A stretch of DNA of 60,641 nucleotides from Streptomyces diastatochromogenes. GTDB taxonomy: Bacteria > Actinomycetota > Actinomycetes > Streptomycetales > Streptomycetaceae. The translations under genes and the position numbers were made by a program. Shown in pieces: positions 51,217 to 60,386 of the stretch. Location of the stretch: the NCBI RefSeq assembly GCF_002242805.1, contig NZ_MCGQ01000001.1, positions 92,990 to 153,630 on the forward strand. Direction: 5' to 3'. Position 1 is the first letter of the stretch. Each line of letters begins with the position of its first letter. Below the pieces are notes generated by a model. That model made no database searches, was not told the origin of the DNA, and was given only the letters and a program-made list of their open reading frames with translations.

Positions 51217-52055
51217 GTGGGGAATCGGCCGTGGAACGTGGAGGATGAACTGTGGGAGCTGATCGAGCCGTTGCTGCCGCCGTGGCCGCGGAAGGCTCCC
51301 GGCCCGAGGCCGGTGGATGACCGGCGGTGCCTGCAGGGCATCCTGCACGTGCTCTACAACGACGTCAGTTGGCAACTGCTGCCGCTGGAGCTGGGGTTCG
51401 GCTCCGGACAGACGTGCTGGCGTCGGCTAGGTCGGCGGCATGAGGCCGGCGTCTTCGAGACGCTGCACGGCATCCTGCTCGCTGAGTTGCATGCGGCCGA
51501 CGCCCTGGACTGGACCCGGGCCTGCGTGGATGCCTCCCACATCCGCGCGAAAAAGGGGGCGAGGCGACCGGCCCGTCACCGGTCGACCGCGGGAAGACGG
51601 GCAGTAAACACCATCTGATCTGCGACGGGAAGGGCACCCCGTTCAAGGTCATCACCACCGCGGCCAACGTCAACGACGTCACTCAGACCCTGGCGCTGGT
51701 CGACGGCATCCCGCCCGTGGCCGGAAAGCCCGGCCGGCCGCGTAGGCGCCCCGACGCGCTTCTGGGCGACAAGGGCTACGACAGCAACCCCAACCGGCGC
51801 GAGCTGCGCAAGCGCCGGATCCTGCCGGTGATCTCCCGCAAGGGCGCCCCCAACATCAAGGGCCTGGGCAAGCTCCGCTACGTCGTCGAGCAGACCTTCT
51901 CGCTCCTGCACCACTTCAAGCGCCTGGCTGTCCGCTGGGAACGGCGCCTCGACCTGCACGACGCTCTCGTCTCCCTCGCCTGCGGCCTCATCTGCTGGAG
52001 ACGCCTCAAGAAGGTCAGCAGCAGATCAGAAGGGCAGCGGCTCCGAGCTGAGTGA
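51217..52055 (+). CDS. IS5-family transposase, likely made by -1 frameshifting
   Basis: The first frame starts at GTG 51217 ('GNRPWNVEDELWELIEPLLP') and includes 'RACVDASHIRAKKG' with the first Asp. The second frame supplies 'GKTGSKHHLICDGKGTPFKV', 'LLGDKGYDSNPNRRELRKRR' and 'LRYVVEQTFSLLHHFKRL' (last Glu). The frames meet at AAAAAGGGGG (51550-51559), a good slippery run; a -1 slip restores 'KKGGEATGPSPVDRG'. The 3' end overlaps the convergent SMI1/KNR4-like gene by 30 bases. Confidence 0.82.
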
Positions 52056-52787
52056 CTCGGTATATCCCAGGGACCACCGCCCAGGAACGGCGGCGCAGAT
52101 CGCATCCAAATCGGCGCGGGTCCGGCCCCGGACGTGAAGCCAGCTGTGGACGCCCAGGCCATCCTGGCGCAGCAGCTTGCCCGGGGCAGAGAACCAACGC
52201 ACAGGGAATTCCTCCGGACCCGTCCACATTGCGTAGTCCGGCAACTGGACCCGCTGAAAGTGTTCGGGCACCGCACCAAGCAGATCCACGGGCAGCTCGC
52301 ACGCGTTGTACAGCCGTCCCCCACCGCCGAACAGTGCCTCGCTCAGTACGAGTTCGACACAGGCCAAGGCCACCCGGTCCAAGAACGGCACCCAGCCGTG
52401 CCGCGCCTGAACCAGCACCGGAGGATCGTCCCGGTCAAGGTCGGTAAGGCGCACACCCCAGAAGGCACAGCCCTGGTTCTCACTGCGAAAGACGAGGACA
52501 CCGCCACCCTCGTCATGCACGAACACCTCGTGAGGAGGCAACAGCGGGTCCTGGTTGGCGACCATGTCGGGCCGGCCACCCACGAGCGCATGGAACTCGT
52601 GCAGCGCAGTCGGCAGGGAGCGGCCGAGCATCGCCTCCGCCTGCGCCAGCCCCGCCCTGGGCGTGCCGTCGTCCTCGGCCAGCGCATCGCCCCAAGCGGC
52701 AGCAAAGGTGCGGATGAATCGCCAGGCCCGCTCCCGATCGGAAATCCCGCCATCCAGAGCATGGGCTACGTCGAAGCTGCCACTCAT
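52026..52787 (-). CDS. SMI1/KNR4 (SUKH)-like protein, passenger of the IS5 element
   Basis: From ATG 52787 the protein has 253 residues. 'AQAEAMLGRSLPTALHEFHA' followed by 'VHDEGGGVLVFRSENQGCAF' and 'WGVRLTDLDRDDPPVLVQ' resembles the SUKH fold, which is common in immunity proteins against contact-dependent or polymorphic toxins. No toxin gene is adjacent. The frame upstream of this Met reaches across the right IS repeat and is unlikely to be translated. Confidence 0.6.
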   Translation of the reverse strand: MSGSFDVAHALDGGISDRERAWRFIRTFAAAWGDALAEDDGTPRAGLAQAEAMLGRSLPTALHEFHALVGGRPDMVANQDPLLPPHEVFVHDEGGGVLVFRSENQGCAFWGVRLTDLDRDDPPVLVQARHGWVPFLDRVALACVELVLSEALFGGGGRLYNACELPVDLLGAVPEHFQRVQLPDYAMWTGPEEFPVRWFSAPGKLLRQDGLGVHSWLHVRGRTRADLDAICAAVPGRWSLGYTESLSSEPLPF

Positions 52788-53153
52788 GCCACAGAACGTA
52801 TCGGAAGCCCGAGCCGCATCGCCAAGAGACCACCAGTCCGCCAGAGAGCGCCGCCCTCCAGGACCAATCCGTAGCTTGGCAGCTCGCCAGAGCAGCCCAG
52901 CGTTGATCCGGCGAACGTGATGCCTCGACGACACGACCAAGATCGTGTTACGAGCTCTAAGGGCCTCGTGCCAGGGCGTTCTCCTGCGTTCATGCCGGCG
53001 CTGCGCGGTTTTGGGATCGGAGTCCCGCTTGAACGACCGCGAACGCCGCCAAATGAGACGCAAACTGAGACAGACGGTGACCAGATGTCAGATTCTGTCA
53101 TTGCTCAGTGCCCTTCCCCGGCCTCAGGGCGGCCCGAAAGGGGGCTCGTGCTG

Positions 53154-53612
53154 TTAGACACTATGCTCACGGATGGCCACGTTCAGAGCCTCTCGCTTCG
53201 GCTGGATCCGTGTTCGCCACGCATCATTTCGTTCATCGGGAGAGGCGATATCTCCATATTGGATGCCTTCTCTGATAGTCCTGCACGTCCAGCCGATGTC
53301 GATCGCGATGTCAGCCACGTCCTTGGGCGCCAGACTCGAGACCACGTTAATGTTGTCGTGGACTACCTGATCGGCTGCTTCGAGATCTGCTAGAACAACG
53401 TCGGTAGCTGTAATGGAGCGTCGCAGTAGATTCAGTGAGGTCTGAAAGGCCTGGTATGCAAGAAGCTGGGCCTCGTAGCGTTTTGTGGCGACCGATGCCT
53501 CCGCGTTGATTCTTGCCGCTCGTACTGCTGCACCTCTGGCGATGAGAGCACCCACTAGGCCACCGATCAGGCTCGCCAGTGCCGCGATCAACGCTGCTAA
53601 CCCCTGGTCCAT
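53154..53612 (-). CDS. Hypothetical membrane-anchored coiled-coil protein
   Basis: The 152-residue protein begins with a hydrophobic segment ('GLAALIAALASLIGGLVGAL') and continues as a polar helical domain ('ATKRYEAQLLAYQAFQTSLN'). This single-pass anchor plus cytosolic helix layout is common in small actinobacterial proteins of unknown role. The codon use and lower GC content differ from the flanking IS DNA. Confidence 0.6.
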   Translation of the reverse strand: MDQGLAALIAALASLIGGLVGALIARGAAVRAARINAEASVATKRYEAQLLAYQAFQTSLNLLRRSITATDVVLADLEAADQVVHDNINVVSSLAPKDVADIAIDIGWTCRTIREGIQYGDIASPDERNDAWRTRIQPKREALNVAIREHSV

Positions 53613-53794
53613 GACAACGGTTTAGCACGTCGGACCGGTCGGTGGAGTCCCAATGACCGAGGCACGGCAGCAGGCGCCGCCCGTCAGGTGAAGACAGCGT
53701 CTGCAGGTATCCCCGACCTTGCGATCTGGCCTCATCCTTATCAGGTCGATCATGAGGGGCTGTCGACGTCGACCCATCGGGGCTACGCCTCGGG

Positions 53795-54804
53795 CTGCGG
53801 TCGGCCGGGGTGCAGCGGGCAGTACTCCGGCACGGCAGGACGGACGGGGAACTGCCAGATCGGCGCCTTCCTCGCATATGCCACCCCGCGTGGACGGACA
53901 CTGATCGACCGACGGCTGTATGTGCCCACCTCCTGGATGGAGCACCGCGAGCGGTGCCGCCGGGCCTGCATCGGTGACAACGTCGCCTTCGAGACGAAGG
54001 TCGCCATGGCGAAGGCAATGATCCGCCGCGCAATCGCGGACCGGATCCCGTTTCGGTGGGTGACCGCGGATGCCGCCTACGGCTTTTCCAAGGGCTGGCG
54101 GTTCGAGCTGGAGCAGGCCGATGTCTTCCGCGTCATGGCCACCACCCGCCACGATCCCGTCGTCACCCGCTGGGCGATCGACCATCCCGTCCACGACCTG
54201 TTCAACGGCCTGCCGCGGCAGAAGTGGAAGCGCCGTTCCTGCGACACCGGGTCTCACGGCCTGCGGATCTACGACTGGGCACGCATCGCGGTCCGGCCCT
54301 GGCACCGGCCCGATCGCCGCCACTGGGTCATCGCCCGCCGCAGCGTCGCCGACCCGGGGAGATCTCCCACTACATCGCCTAGTGCCCGGTCGACACCACC
54401 CTGGACGACCTGATCCGCATCGCGGGCAGCAGGTGGGCCATCGAGGAATGCTTCCATAGCGCGAAGCAGGAATGCGGCCTGGACGACTACCAGGTCCGAC
54501 GCTATCCCGGCCGGCACCGCCACATGACCCTGGCCATGGCCGCCCACGCCTGCCTGACCGTCCTACGAAACTGGATGCCGACAATGCAGAAACGGATCCT
54601 CCCAGCTCATCCATCTCAGCCTCGCCGAGATCAGACGACTGATCACCCGCCTCACCGACCGCCGGACTATGACCGTCGACCACATCCTGCACTGGTCACA
54701 CTGGCGGCGACGACGCCAACACCAAGCCCGCATCAGCCATTACAAACAACGCGGACACAGCCCCTCAAAGCTGCCCAGCGATCAGAACAAGCACCGTTGC
54801 AGTA
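53795..54804 (+). pseudogene. IS701-family transposase, broken
   Basis: Matching pieces run through several frames: 'QYSGTAGRTGNCQIGAFLAY', 'RTLIDRRLYVPTSWMEHRER', 'FRWVTADAAYGFSKGWRFEL', then '[20 protein letters not shown]' and '[20 protein letters not shown]'. Frameshifts occur near 53815, 54365 and 54560, and the first about 120 residues are absent. The right edge adjoins a truncated NACHT-type gene. Confidence 0.8.
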
Positions 54805-55314
54805 CTAGACGGCGGGTGGGAACGCGCTCGAAGGTCTTGGCGATCTCACCCCCCTGACCGGCCAGTCCTCTGGGCTCACAGCCCACGCGGAGGCGGCTTC
54901 AGAGGACTGGCCAGGCCAGCCTTCGGCGAGCTCCTTCAAGTGCGGCCACGACTCCACCAGGTCCGCGTCGGCCGCGACCCATTCGACCGACAGCGGAAAG
55001 GGGTCATTGAGGCGGCGCACCTGTGCCTCGGCCTCCCACTGTCGGCGCACCCCCTGGGCGAGTTGGTCGGCCACTTCATTCAGCCGGGAGGGTGCCAGCC
55101 TGCTTTTGTCGCGGTGAAGCACGGCGATCACTGCGGCAGGTAGCGCCAGCAGGACGGTGAAGGCGGACGCCACGGTGACCAGATCTTCGACCTGGCGGCC
55201 GCGTGCGATGTACCACGCCAGGAACGCCCCGACCATGACTACATACAGCAGTCCAACCCATTTCGGTACACGTCTCACATGGTGATAATGCGGGATTGCG
55301 AACGGCGTTCCCAT
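54805..55314 (-). pseudogene. NACHT-type NTPase, N-terminal part only
   Basis: ATG 55314 begins a protein with two membrane segments ('VGLLYVVMVGAFLAWYIA', 'TVLLALPAAVIAVL') and 'ADQLAQGVRRQWEAEAQVRR', 'FPLSVEWVAADADLVESWPH', the N-terminal layout of Streptomyces NACHT-domain proteins. After a one-base frameshift the DNA still encodes '[17 protein letters not shown]', the strand just before the P-loop, and there IS701 sequence begins. The ATPase domain is gone. Confidence 0.68.
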
Positions 55315-55480
55315 GATTTGACGTCGCCGACATCGTCGGACCGGCTTGCCGGGAACTTGACGATCCCATCACGGGATCGCCACACGAGGAAACGCCACAG
55401 GACCCAGGTCGGCGAGTTCCGTCGGTAGCCCCATTGTCAGAACGCCCTGGAAGGATGCTCGCATGCAGACTCTCGTGATC

Positions 55481-56477
55481 TCTCGCAGCGAAGGTTGAAC
55501 ATTCTCAGCGAAGGTTGAGTGGCCGGACCACCGCCTACCGCAGTTGGCGTTGTTCGGTAGAGGGCGGCCGCTCCATTGGCGTCATCAGCCCGCCTGGGGT
55601 TTGCCCAGGATCAGTCCGGAGTCGCGCAGCCATGCCTTGCCCGCCGGGCTCCAGTCGGCACGGGAGCCGAGGGCGACCCAGACCCCGAATTCACCGGGGG
55701 CCGGCTCGGGGTGTTGCTCGGTCCAGACGCTGTTCAGACAGAGTTGGATGCCGCAGTTCTTGAAGTCGGGCACGCCCCGCCAGCTGCAACCCCAGCTAAC
55801 GTTCATGGTCAGTGGCCCGAGTACGGAGACCATCCGGTCCAGTTCCTCCTCGGTGCAGTCATCCTCAGGCTCGCTTTCCGGGCCGCCGAAGGGCGGGGTC
55901 AGGTTCAGATGGAAGGTCATGCCTTCGGGCAGCGGCCAGAGGTCGGCCAGGTCTGGGCGGAGCTGCATGTCCGCTATGAACAAGTGACTCGACTCCTGAC
56001 GATCGAACGCGATACCACGACATGTCAGTTCGTCCAGGAAGGGGCCGATGCCAGACTGATACCGCTCCCCGGCGACCCGTCCGACGCTGAAGGTGTGCAC
56101 CGCGTGCAGGTACTGCTCGCGTGTGGTGACCTCCTCCAGCTGAGGCCAAGGCACACCGACCGAGTCGGCCAGGTCGCGCATGATCACGCGTGCCCGTGAC
56201 AGCGCGCTCGGCGCGTCGGAAAAGGACTCGCACACACGATAGAGAGAAGACGACAAGGAAGGAGCCTCTCTGGCAGGGACAAGTAAGGGCGGTATTGCTG
56301 CACCGAGCATCCGACGCAGATCCGGGTCAGGTCCACTCGGGCCGGAGAAACGCTCGCGCTCCAGGCCCGTCGGCTGAGCCGGCATCAGGGCGTGCCCCAA
56401 GAGGCCGAGACGAGCCTGGCCCTCACCACGCTGGGGTCGCTCAACCTTCGGCGAGAAACACTCAACCTTGGCTGCGA
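55481..56477. mobile_element. Non-autonomous IS21-like element carrying one gene
   Basis: The left end has two tandem copies of CAGCGAAGGTTGA (55486-55498, 55506-55518). The right end has two in inverse orientation, TCAACCTTCGGCG (56441) and TCAACCTTGGCTG (56462). Aligned inward, the two ends match at most of about 40 positions. Iterated terminal repeats are a hallmark of IS21, but no istA or istB lies inside; only the 55585-56400 gene does. Confidence 0.6.
55585..56400 (-). CDS. Hypothetical protein inside the IS21-like repeats
   Basis: The frame encodes up to 271 residues; the true start may be an internal Met such as 'MLGAAIPPLL'. Segments 'PPFGGPESEPEDDCTEEELD' and 'GPLTMNVSWGCSWRGVPDFK' suggest a soluble mixed alpha/beta protein without membrane helices. 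Family not recognised. Being the only gene between the iterated repeats it may be cargo. Confidence 0.55.
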   Translation of the reverse strand: MGHALMPAQPTGLERERFSGPSGPDPDLRRMLGAAIPPLLVPAREAPSLSSSLYRVCESFSDAPSALSRARVIMRDLADSVGVPWPQLEEVTTREQYLHAVHTFSVGRVAGERYQSGIGPFLDELTCRGIAFDRQESSHLFIADMQLRPDLADLWPLPEGMTFHLNLTPPFGGPESEPEDDCTEEELDRMVSVLGPLTMNVSWGCSWRGVPDFKNCGIQLCLNSVWTEQHPEPAPGEFGVWVALGSRADWSPAGKAWLRDSGLILGKPQAG

Positions 56478-56662
56478 CAGCTCATCTCGTCCGAGTACTC
56501 CTGACCATCGCCTCCAACATGATTGGCGGCGGTGCCCTCGGTCTGGTCTCTGAAGCGTTCGGTTGGCTCCTCCTCGACGACCCCACGCTGGTGGCTGGGA
56601 CGGCCGGCGCCTGCCTCGGCATGCTGCGCGCCTCGTGGGTTCTTGGCGTAGCGAGGCGCTGA
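56468..56662 (+). CDS. Possible small membrane protein
   Basis: A 64-codon frame starting at TTG encodes two hydrophobic stretches ('MIGGGALGLVSEAFGWLLL', 'GTAGACLGMLRASWVLGV'). It overlaps the right end of the IS21-like element, has no clear ribosome site and no known family. Weak call. Confidence 0.25.
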   Translation: MAATAHLVRVLLTIASNMIGGGALGLVSEAFGWLLLDDPTLVAGTAGACLGMLRASWVLGVARR

Positions 56663-56771
56663 GTGGAAGAGGCGTGACGCACCCGGCTGACGCCTCGCGC
56701 ACCCCGCTTCCCGGCCCCACGCGGGGTGGTGGCCTCCAGCTCGCGCGTATGCCGTAAGCTGGGCGTACCGA

Positions 56772-56848
56772 CGCGGGGTGGAGCAGCTCGGTAGCTCGCT
56801 GGGCTCATAACCCAGAGGTCGCAGGTTCAAATCCTGTCCCCGCTACCA
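56772..56848 (+). tRNA. Initiator tRNA-fMet (CAT)
   Basis: A 77-nt cloverleaf: acceptor CGCGGGG/CCCCGC with position 1 unpaired, D arm GAGCAGCTCGGTAGCTC, anticodon stem GGG-CTCATAA-CCC (anticodon 56806-56808), T arm GCAGGTTCAAATCCTGT and an encoded CCA end. The three G-C pairs below the anticodon loop and the 1-72 mismatch mark it as the initiator species. Confidence 0.96.
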
Positions 56849-56853
56849 ACGCA

Positions 56854-56887
56854 CCGGCCCCCTCGACACCAACATCGAGGGGGCCGG
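56854..56887 (+). terminator. Terminator after tRNA-fMet
   Basis: CCGGCCCCCTCGA pairs fully with TCGAGGGGGCCGG, a 13-bp stem with an 8-nt loop, 5 bases after the tRNA. Confidence 0.8.
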
Positions 56888-56969
56888 AAGCATGTAGGAC
56901 GCCGGGCCCACGGAGTGAACTCACCACCGACAAGCTCGCCCCGGCGGGTATAGAAGACGGCGCTGAGCA

Positions 56970-57085
56970 GTCGGTGCAGCCGGGGACGCTTCCGGGCGGA
57001 GCGCAGTTGTTCGGGTGGTTGCGCTTGATTCAGGTGTCGTTGAGCGTGACCGTGCCGGGCACCTTGAAGATGTCGCCCCCGTCAC
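56970..57085 (-). pseudogene. Possible right-handed beta-helix protein, C-terminal relic
   Basis: The minus strand reads 'GGDIFKVPGTVTLNDT', a stop, then 'IKRNHPNNCAPPGSVPGCT', like the end of Streptomyces parallel beta-helix (polymorphic outer-membrane repeat) proteins. The in-frame stop and short length make it a relic at best. The rest of 56888-57328 shows nothing clear. Confidence 0.3.
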
Positions 57086-57328
57086 CGGCTCTGTTGTCGG
57101 CGACCGTTGCTGACGTCGGTTGTCGAGAAGATCTTGTTGATGAACATCTGGTTGCGCCGACTGCCGGCGTGGTCCGTGGAGACGGCGACGTCGTGCTGGC
57201 GGGCAAGCTCGGCGCGGACCTGCCCGATCTTCTCCGTCACCACGCTGACCGGCACGGCATGGACGAGGGCTGAGGTCGTGGCGGGCGGAACCGGGAAAAG
57301 CGGCGGGGCGGGGCAGCAGCGTGCCGGG

Positions 57329-57583
57329 GCCCAGGGCCGCGTCGTTCAGGTGATGTGTCCTGGTTGATCACATGATGCCGAGGGTGATCAGTGGACGGTT
57401 GGCGTCGCGGGTGTGGTGGCGGAGTCCAGCGGCGATGTTCGTCTGGTTGGCGAGTCGGAGAGCGCCGATGGCCAGGTTGCGCAGGGATGCCATGGCACGT
57501 GGAGCGGTGCCGGTGCGTACGCGGGAGGCGTCCTCGGCGTACGTGGTGTCCCTGACGTGGTGGATCTTGTTCTCGATGCCCCA
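57329..57583. repeat. 255-bp inverted repeat, copy 1 (ISAs1 3' end)
   Basis: Reading both strands, this segment is identical to the reverse complement of 60387-60641. It covers the last 72 codons of the ISAs1 transposase, its stop, the probable IS end and about 20 bases beyond. Confidence 0.93.
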
Positions 57584-58617
57584 GTGGCCGCGGACGCGGC
57601 GGGCGATCTCGGTTGCGTCGGCCTGCTCCGCGGTCAGGTCGGTCACCCCGTAGATGCGTTCCAGGGTGACCTTGCCGGTGGTGACGATCCGTCGGCGGCG
57701 CACGATCTGGACGGCCTGCACCGCGTGTGGGAACGCGATCCCGGCGACGGCGGCGGCCTTGATCCGGCGGATCTCGTCGCGGCCGTGCGCGGTGGCCCGC
57801 GTCTTGTCCAGGAGTGGCACTTCCCGCCATGGCAGGGCCTTCAGCCACTGGTGCAGGGTGGGCTGATTGCCCTTGATCAGCGCGATGTAGTGGGCGTGCT
57901 TGTCCTCGACGAGGAAGCGCGCGTGGGCGGTCTGCGAGTGGAGGGCGTCGAAGGTGACCACCGTGCCGTGCAGGTTGAGCGGGGCAAGCAGGGGCTGGAA
58001 GACGGTGATCTCGTTGGTCGTGGCGTCCACCTCGCGCTGGGCGGTGACCAGGCCGGTCCCCGTCATCGCGGCGAGCAGATGGACCTGGGTGCCGTCGGTG
58101 CGGCGGGCACCGCGCACGGTCTTGCCGTCCACGGCGAGGGAGGGCAGGGGCCGCCGGTCGCTGTCGTTCTCCTCCTGGCCGGCGGCGCGTTCGCGCCCGG
58201 CGAGCCAACTTCCGACGGCTGTATCCAGCGCGTCGCCGTCGATGCGTTGGAGGACACGACGGACGGTGGCCTCGGCCGGGGCGACGGGGCCGCGGTCCGG
58301 CTCCCGGCATGGGCCACCGAGCCGGGCCAGGACGTTGGGCGGGGCGTCGGCGGCCCACTCCGCGATCGCGGCCAGGGACTTCGCTCCGGCCAGGACCGCG
58401 CACGCGGCCAGGGAGAGGACGAAGGCGAGCGGGTGGCGTCGGCCCTGGTCCCGGCGGAGATCGGGCACCTGAGCCAGGCAGGTCAGCAGGCCGGGGAGGT
58501 CATCGGGGACGGTCGGCGCGGTGTCGGCGAGTTGGCCCAGAGGGCGCGGGATGAGCGAGGATGAGCGGGCAGGCACGGTCTTCCGTCGTGGTGATCAGGG
58601 ACTCGACACCTCATGAT
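57349..58617 (-). mobile_element. ISAs1-family insertion sequence
   Basis: The probable ends are an imperfect repeat containing GTGTCCTGGTTGATCAC near 57357-57373 and GTGTCGAGTCCCTGATCAC near 58592-58610 (opposite strands). Boundaries are approximate. One intact transposase gene fills the element. No target duplication could be assigned with confidence. Confidence 0.6.
57368..58576 (-). CDS. ISAs1-family transposase
   Basis: A 402-residue intact transposase. '[20 protein letters not shown]' opens the DDE_Tnp_ISAs1 region; the catalytic pieces include '[16 protein letters not shown]' (first Asp), '[20 protein letters not shown]' (second Asp) and '[20 protein letters not shown]' (Glu). No frameshift is seen, so the copy may be active, unlike most others in the window. 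Confidence 0.93.
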   Translation of the reverse strand: MPARSSSLIPRPLGQLADTAPTVPDDLPGLLTCLAQVPDLRRDQGRRHPLAFVLSLAACAVLAGAKSLAAIAEWAADAPPNVLARLGGPCREPDRGPVAPAEATVRRVLQRIDGDALDTAVGSWLAGRERAAGQEENDSDRRPLPSLAVDGKTVRGARRTDGTQVHLLAAMTGTGLVTAQREVDATTNEITVFQPLLAPLNLHGTVVTFDALHSQTAHARFLVEDKHAHYIALIKGNQPTLHQWLKALPWREVPLLDKTRATAHGRDEIRRIKAAAVAGIAFPHAVQAVQIVRRRRIVTTGKVTLERIYGVTDLTAEQADATEIARRVRGHWGIENKIHHVRDTTYAEDASRVRTGTAPRAMASLRNLAIGALRLANQTNIAAGLRHHTRDANRPLITLGIM

Positions 58618-58803
58618 CACCGGAAGTCGTGCCTGCCTCCGCGTCAGCCCCCGCCGACCACCCCGCAGTCCTGCCCCAGCTCCTGAAGCCCCATCAACCC
58701 GGATGCACCGCCGGAACGACGCCGCCCTGCCCGCGTACCCCGTCGGTCACCGTCATCGTGGCGCCGACGGGGTACGCCCGTCACCCGCGAGCGGAGTGCG
58801 ACT

Positions 58804-60258
58804 TCAGCGGATGCGGTGCTTCCGCCAGAAGGGGCCGAGGTCCCTGTGCGTCATCGACTGTGCGGCCTTCTTGAAGCCGGCGGTGGTGGAGACGCCGTAC
58901 CAGTGGTCGTGGGCGTACTTCTTGATCAGGCGCGCCATGGTGCCGGCCCCGAGGACGTGCTCCAGGTCGGCCAGGACGCAAGGGCCGATCCCGTACACGA
59001 CCTGGAAGTACTCGCCACGGTGTGTAGACCAGTAGGCCATCGAGTTGGTGAGCGCGGCGGTGGCGCTCGGCCAGGAGCCGTCCGGCGAGCACTCGAACCC
59101 GTCCCAGCGGTAGTAGCGCGCGTTGGCGTACTGGGCGAAACTCTCGTCCAGCCAGGGTGAGTTGTACTCGTCGTTGCCCACGATGCCGTACCACCACTGG
59201 TGGGCGATCTCGTGGACGGTGGCGCCGCCCTCCTCCTCGGTGCCGAGGATGACCAGGCCGGGGTACTCCATGCCGCCGGCGAACCCGGGGGTCATCACGA
59301 GGTCGATCTCGCCGTACGGATAGCGGCCGAACTCCCTGCCGAACCGGTCGATGGCGGCGACGCCGTCCTTGCGGTTGAGGCGGACACCGGCGGCGGGCGT
59401 GTTCGGCGACCAGTACGACTTCACGCGCACGCCGCCGGGCGAGGTCTGGGTCGCGGTGCGGAACGGGCCCGCCGCCCATGCGAAGTCCCGCACCCGCTTG
59501 GCGACGCTGTGGGTGACCGTACGCCCGGTACCGCCGGGGCGGGTCCATGTGCTGCCGGTCGCCGGGACCTTGAGGGCGGACGGGTGGTCGAGGCGCACCC
59601 GGAAGTCGCTCGCCAGGGTGTAGAAGCTCTCGCCGTACGACACATACGGATCGAGGTGCCACCCCCTCGCGTCGTGCACGGCGAGGACCGGCAGCGCGTT
59701 GCCCAGGAAGCGGAACGCGCCTTCGCGGCCGAAGCGGTTGTTGCGTGCGGGCACGGTGAGGGCCACGTCGAAGGAGACGGCCGTCCGCTCACCGCGTGCG
59801 AGCGGCCTCGGCAGAGCGATGCGCAGCGCCGTGCACTTCACGCCGGGGCGGCCCGGAGTGCCGCCGCGCACGTGGGAGACGCGGACGGGGGACGGTCTTC
59901 CGGATGTCCCGCAGCCGTCCTCGCCATTGCCCCACAGGCGTATGTACACCTCACGCAGGGGCCGGCTGGAGGCGTTGCGGAAGGATACCGTCTGCCGGCC
60001 CGCCCAGTGGGAGCCGTCGGCGTCGGCGCGCAGCTTCACGTCGTAGCTGGGGCGGTCGGGCGTCGCGGGTTCGGCCGCTCTCACCGCGGCGCCGGGCGCC
60101 GGGCCGGACGGCGTGCCGGCCTCGGCCACGGTGGAGCCTGCTGTCGCGAGCAGCGCGAGCAGGGCGAGCAGGGCGACCAGCAGACGGCGACCGGTTCTTG
60201 AGGGGCCCGTGGGCGACGAAGGCAACGAAGGCATGGCAGACGACACGACAGATGACAT
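58804..60258 (-). CDS. Secreted M1-family zinc metallopeptidase
   Basis: From ATG 60258 the protein has 484 residues; ATG 60234 is an alternative. A twin-hydrophobic signal ('[20 protein letters not shown]') with an Ala-rich cleavage region indicates export. The body has '[12 protein letters not shown]' (GAMEN-like exopeptidase strand), '[14 protein letters not shown]' (HExxH zinc ligands) and '[13 protein letters not shown]' (third ligand Glu), the M1 aminopeptidase layout. It lies between the ISAs1 element and its inverted partial copy. Confidence 0.92.
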   Translation of the reverse strand: MSSVVSSAMPSLPSSPTGPSRTGRRLLVALLALLALLATAGSTVAEAGTPSGPAPGAAVRAAEPATPDRPSYDVKLRADADGSHWAGRQTVSFRNASSRPLREVYIRLWGNGEDGCGTSGRPSPVRVSHVRGGTPGRPGVKCTALRIALPRPLARGERTAVSFDVALTVPARNNRFGREGAFRFLGNALPVLAVHDARGWHLDPYVSYGESFYTLASDFRVRLDHPSALKVPATGSTWTRPGGTGRTVTHSVAKRVRDFAWAAGPFRTATQTSPGGVRVKSYWSPNTPAAGVRLNRKDGVAAIDRFGREFGRYPYGEIDLVMTPGFAGGMEYPGLVILGTEEEGGATVHEIAHQWWYGIVGNDEYNSPWLDESFAQYANARYYRWDGFECSPDGSWPSATAALTNSMAYWSTHRGEYFQVVYGIGPCVLADLEHVLGAGTMARLIKKYAHDHWYGVSTTAGFKKAAQSMTHRDLGPFWRKHRIR

Positions 60259-60386
60259 GCCAGCGGATCTTGTCACAGGGTTCCCCACGGCCGACACAGG
60301 CCCGCGCGAAGAGAGGAGGTCGGCTCCGCTTGGGCGGCGAAAATGCCAGGGTACGCAGGGGATGTTCGCTGTACGTTGGCGCACAG

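Larger units (their letters stand above)
51140..52960 (+). mobile_element. IS5-family element with passenger gene (about 1.8 kb)
   Basis: Left repeat GAACTCGTAACACGATCTTG (51143-51162) and right repeat CAAGATCGTGTTACGAGCTC (52938-52957) match at 19 of 20 positions, and TAA stands outside each end as a possible target duplication. Between them are a plus-strand transposase (51217-52055) and a minus-strand SMI1/KNR4-like gene (52026-52787). IS5 elements of this type are usually 0.8-1.0 kb, so the extra gene is cargo. Confidence 0.8.

Noticed and set aside
56772..56848. tRNA-fMet as attachment site of an integrative element
   Set aside because: No integrase, excisionase or replication gene and no second copy of the tRNA 3' end lies in the window.
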